NCBI GenBank assembly: GCA_000504625.1 | Contig: AZHR01000034.1 | Location: forward strand, 1 to 5,923 | Reading direction: 5' to 3' | Origin: an alpha proteobacterium SCGC AAA240-E13 | GTDB lineage: Bacteria > Pseudomonadota > Alphaproteobacteria > Pelagibacterales > Pelagibacteraceae | Length of the DNA: 5,923 bases | Part shown: one piece after another, positions 5,046 through 5,923 of the stretch | Layout of the letters: each line of letters starts with the position of its first letter | How positions within the stretch are numbered: position 1 is the first letter of the stretch | Program-made: the position numbers and the translations under genes | Notes under the pieces: generated by a model | What the model was told of the DNA's origin: nothing | What the model saw: only the letters and a program-made list of their open reading frames with translations | Database searches by the model: none

Positions 5046-5923
5046 TTATTTCTTAAAGATGTCTCTTGTTATACGATTCATTTCTTCATAATTTTCTATT
5101 TTTTTAGGAGTAAATTTTTTTTCAAATTTATTTTGTGTTATTTGTTTTTTGTTAGAAATTTTTTCATCTGCTGATGATTTATTATCTATTTTTGATATAG
5201 CGGTATCAAACGGACTACCTATAACATTGTTCTCGGACACAATGTTATTTAAATTTTCTAACTGAGACATAAGCCTAGCCTTATTATTTTCGAAGTCTGC
5301 TAGCTGATTTTTTGTATTTTCTAATTTATTTGATAATTTGACTAGTTCATTGCTTAGTCTCAAATTATCATCCTGATAATATTTAATTTTTCCAGCAATA
5401 TCTTCCATTTCATTTTTATGATCTTCCTGGTGAATTGTTTTATCAGAATTTTTTTCTAATAATTGATTTTCTTCTTTAAGTTTTGAAATTTGATCTTGGT
5501 AATCTTGAATAATATTTTGTTGTTCAAAAATAAATTTTGATTTTGCTTTTAATTCATCGTCATATTCTTGTTGGTTTAATCCTCCCGAAACTTTATCTGT
5601 ATCGTTCTTTAGCACTTGACTAAATTTTAAATCCCCCGTTAACCAGCTGGGTGGCAGTTCAGTGTTTTGTTCTAATAATTTATTTTCTTCCTTAAGTTTT
5701 GAAATTTGGTTTTGATAGTCCTTAATAACATTTTGTTGTTTATAAATAAGATCCAACTTTGTTTGAAATTCTTTATCATGTGTTCGCTCATTTAATTCTT
5801 TCGAAACTCTGGTAAAATCATTCTCTAATTGGACATTACGTCCTTTAAATTTTAAATACTGTTCGTTAAGTTTTGCAACTTGTTGGTTCAAACTCAAATT
5901 CAAATTTTCATATTTTTTAAGTT
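5046..5923 (-). CDS. Long coiled-coil protein with internal duplication (N-terminus beyond window)
   Basis: The reading frame is open from TAA at 5046-5048 to the right edge, giving 291 full codons. The TTG at 5903 is not a convincing start, because the coiled-coil sequence (LKKYENLNLSLNQQVAKL) runs through it without a break, so the gene is treated as partial. The composition is rich in Lys, Glu, Gln, Asn and Leu with heptad-like spacing, and there is no signal peptide or membrane helix in the visible part. Two related units, QQNVIKDYQNQISKLKEEN and QQNIIQDYQDQISKLKEEN, lie exactly 72 residues apart. A more degenerate match (KIKYYQDDNLRLSNEL) follows. The last 70 or so residues lose the heptads and become a Lys/Ser/Asn-rich linker ending in NYEEMNRITRDIFKK, a possible conserved tail. 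The function is not recognisable; a cytoplasmic structural or scaffold role is a guess. It converges with the IalB-like gene across 32 bp. Confidence 0.65.
   Translation of the reverse strand, partial: LKKYENLNLSLNQQVAKLNEQYLKFKGRNVQLENDFTRVSKELNERTHDKEFQTKLDLIYKQQNVIKDYQNQISKLKEENKLLEQNTELPPSWLTGDLKFSQVLKNDTDKVSGGLNQQEYDDELKAKSKFIFEQQNIIQDYQDQISKLKEENQLLEKNSDKTIHQEDHKNEMEDIAGKIKYYQDDNLRLSNELVKLSNKLENTKNQLADFENNKARLMSQLENLNNIVSENNVIGSPFDTAISKIDNKSSADEKISNKKQITQNKFEKKFTPKKIENYEEMNRITRDIFKK
5455..5780. repeat. Direct repeat of about 110 bp, period 216 bp, inside the coiled-coil gene
   Basis: The segments beginning at 5455 and 5671 (both start TCTAATAATT) align without gaps at an offset of 216 nt, exactly 72 codons. 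By hand count about 61 of the first 70 positions match (about 87%), falling to about 86 of 110 over the longer stretch. Similarity at the DNA level, including many synonymous sites, points to an intragenic duplication that is not ancient, rather than mere coiled-coil convergence. Confidence 0.65.

Overview
The window is very AT-rich, with short intergenic gaps, overlapping starts and stops, and Lys/Asn/Ile-rich proteins. It also carries an IalB-type periplasmic protein and amino-acid-type transport and oxidation genes. Together these suggest a streamlined marine alphaproteobacterium of the SAR11/Pelagibacterales type. This is inference from composition and gene content; there is no rRNA or other marker gene here to prove it.

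Left part (1-1343, + strand): the last 34 codons of a DadA-like FAD-dependent amine/D-amino-acid oxidoreductase, a complete EamA/DMT-family permease (GTG start), and the N-terminal third of a D-isomer-specific 2-hydroxyacid dehydrogenase. These are tightly packed (7-nt gap, then 8-nt overlap) and look like one transcription unit for amino-acid or organic-acid transport and oxidation.

Middle part (1311-3940, - strand): a three-gene operon reading right to left. It encodes a transaldolase-family enzyme, a GalE-like extended SDR epimerase/dehydratase, and a UDP-glucose/GDP-mannose dehydrogenase-family protein. The last two overlap by ATGA. The set looks like a sugar-nucleotide module for a surface polysaccharide. 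The dehydrogenase ends just where its C-terminal domain should begin, and the convergent 2-hydroxyacid dehydrogenase is cut at the same place. Positions about 1313-1320 are therefore a breakpoint: a deletion or rearrangement, or a chimeric join in the sequence. This is the most notable observation in the window.

Right part (4069-5923): a small predicted lipoprotein (- strand) diverges from an IalB-like exported protein (+ strand) across about 96 bp that should hold both promoters. A long coiled-coil protein (- strand) with an internal 72-codon duplication runs off the right edge. Both small genes are envelope-directed.

I see no rRNA, tRNA, CRISPR array, insertion sequence, integrase, toxin-antitoxin pair or defence gene. 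Nothing here clearly amounts to a new biological system.
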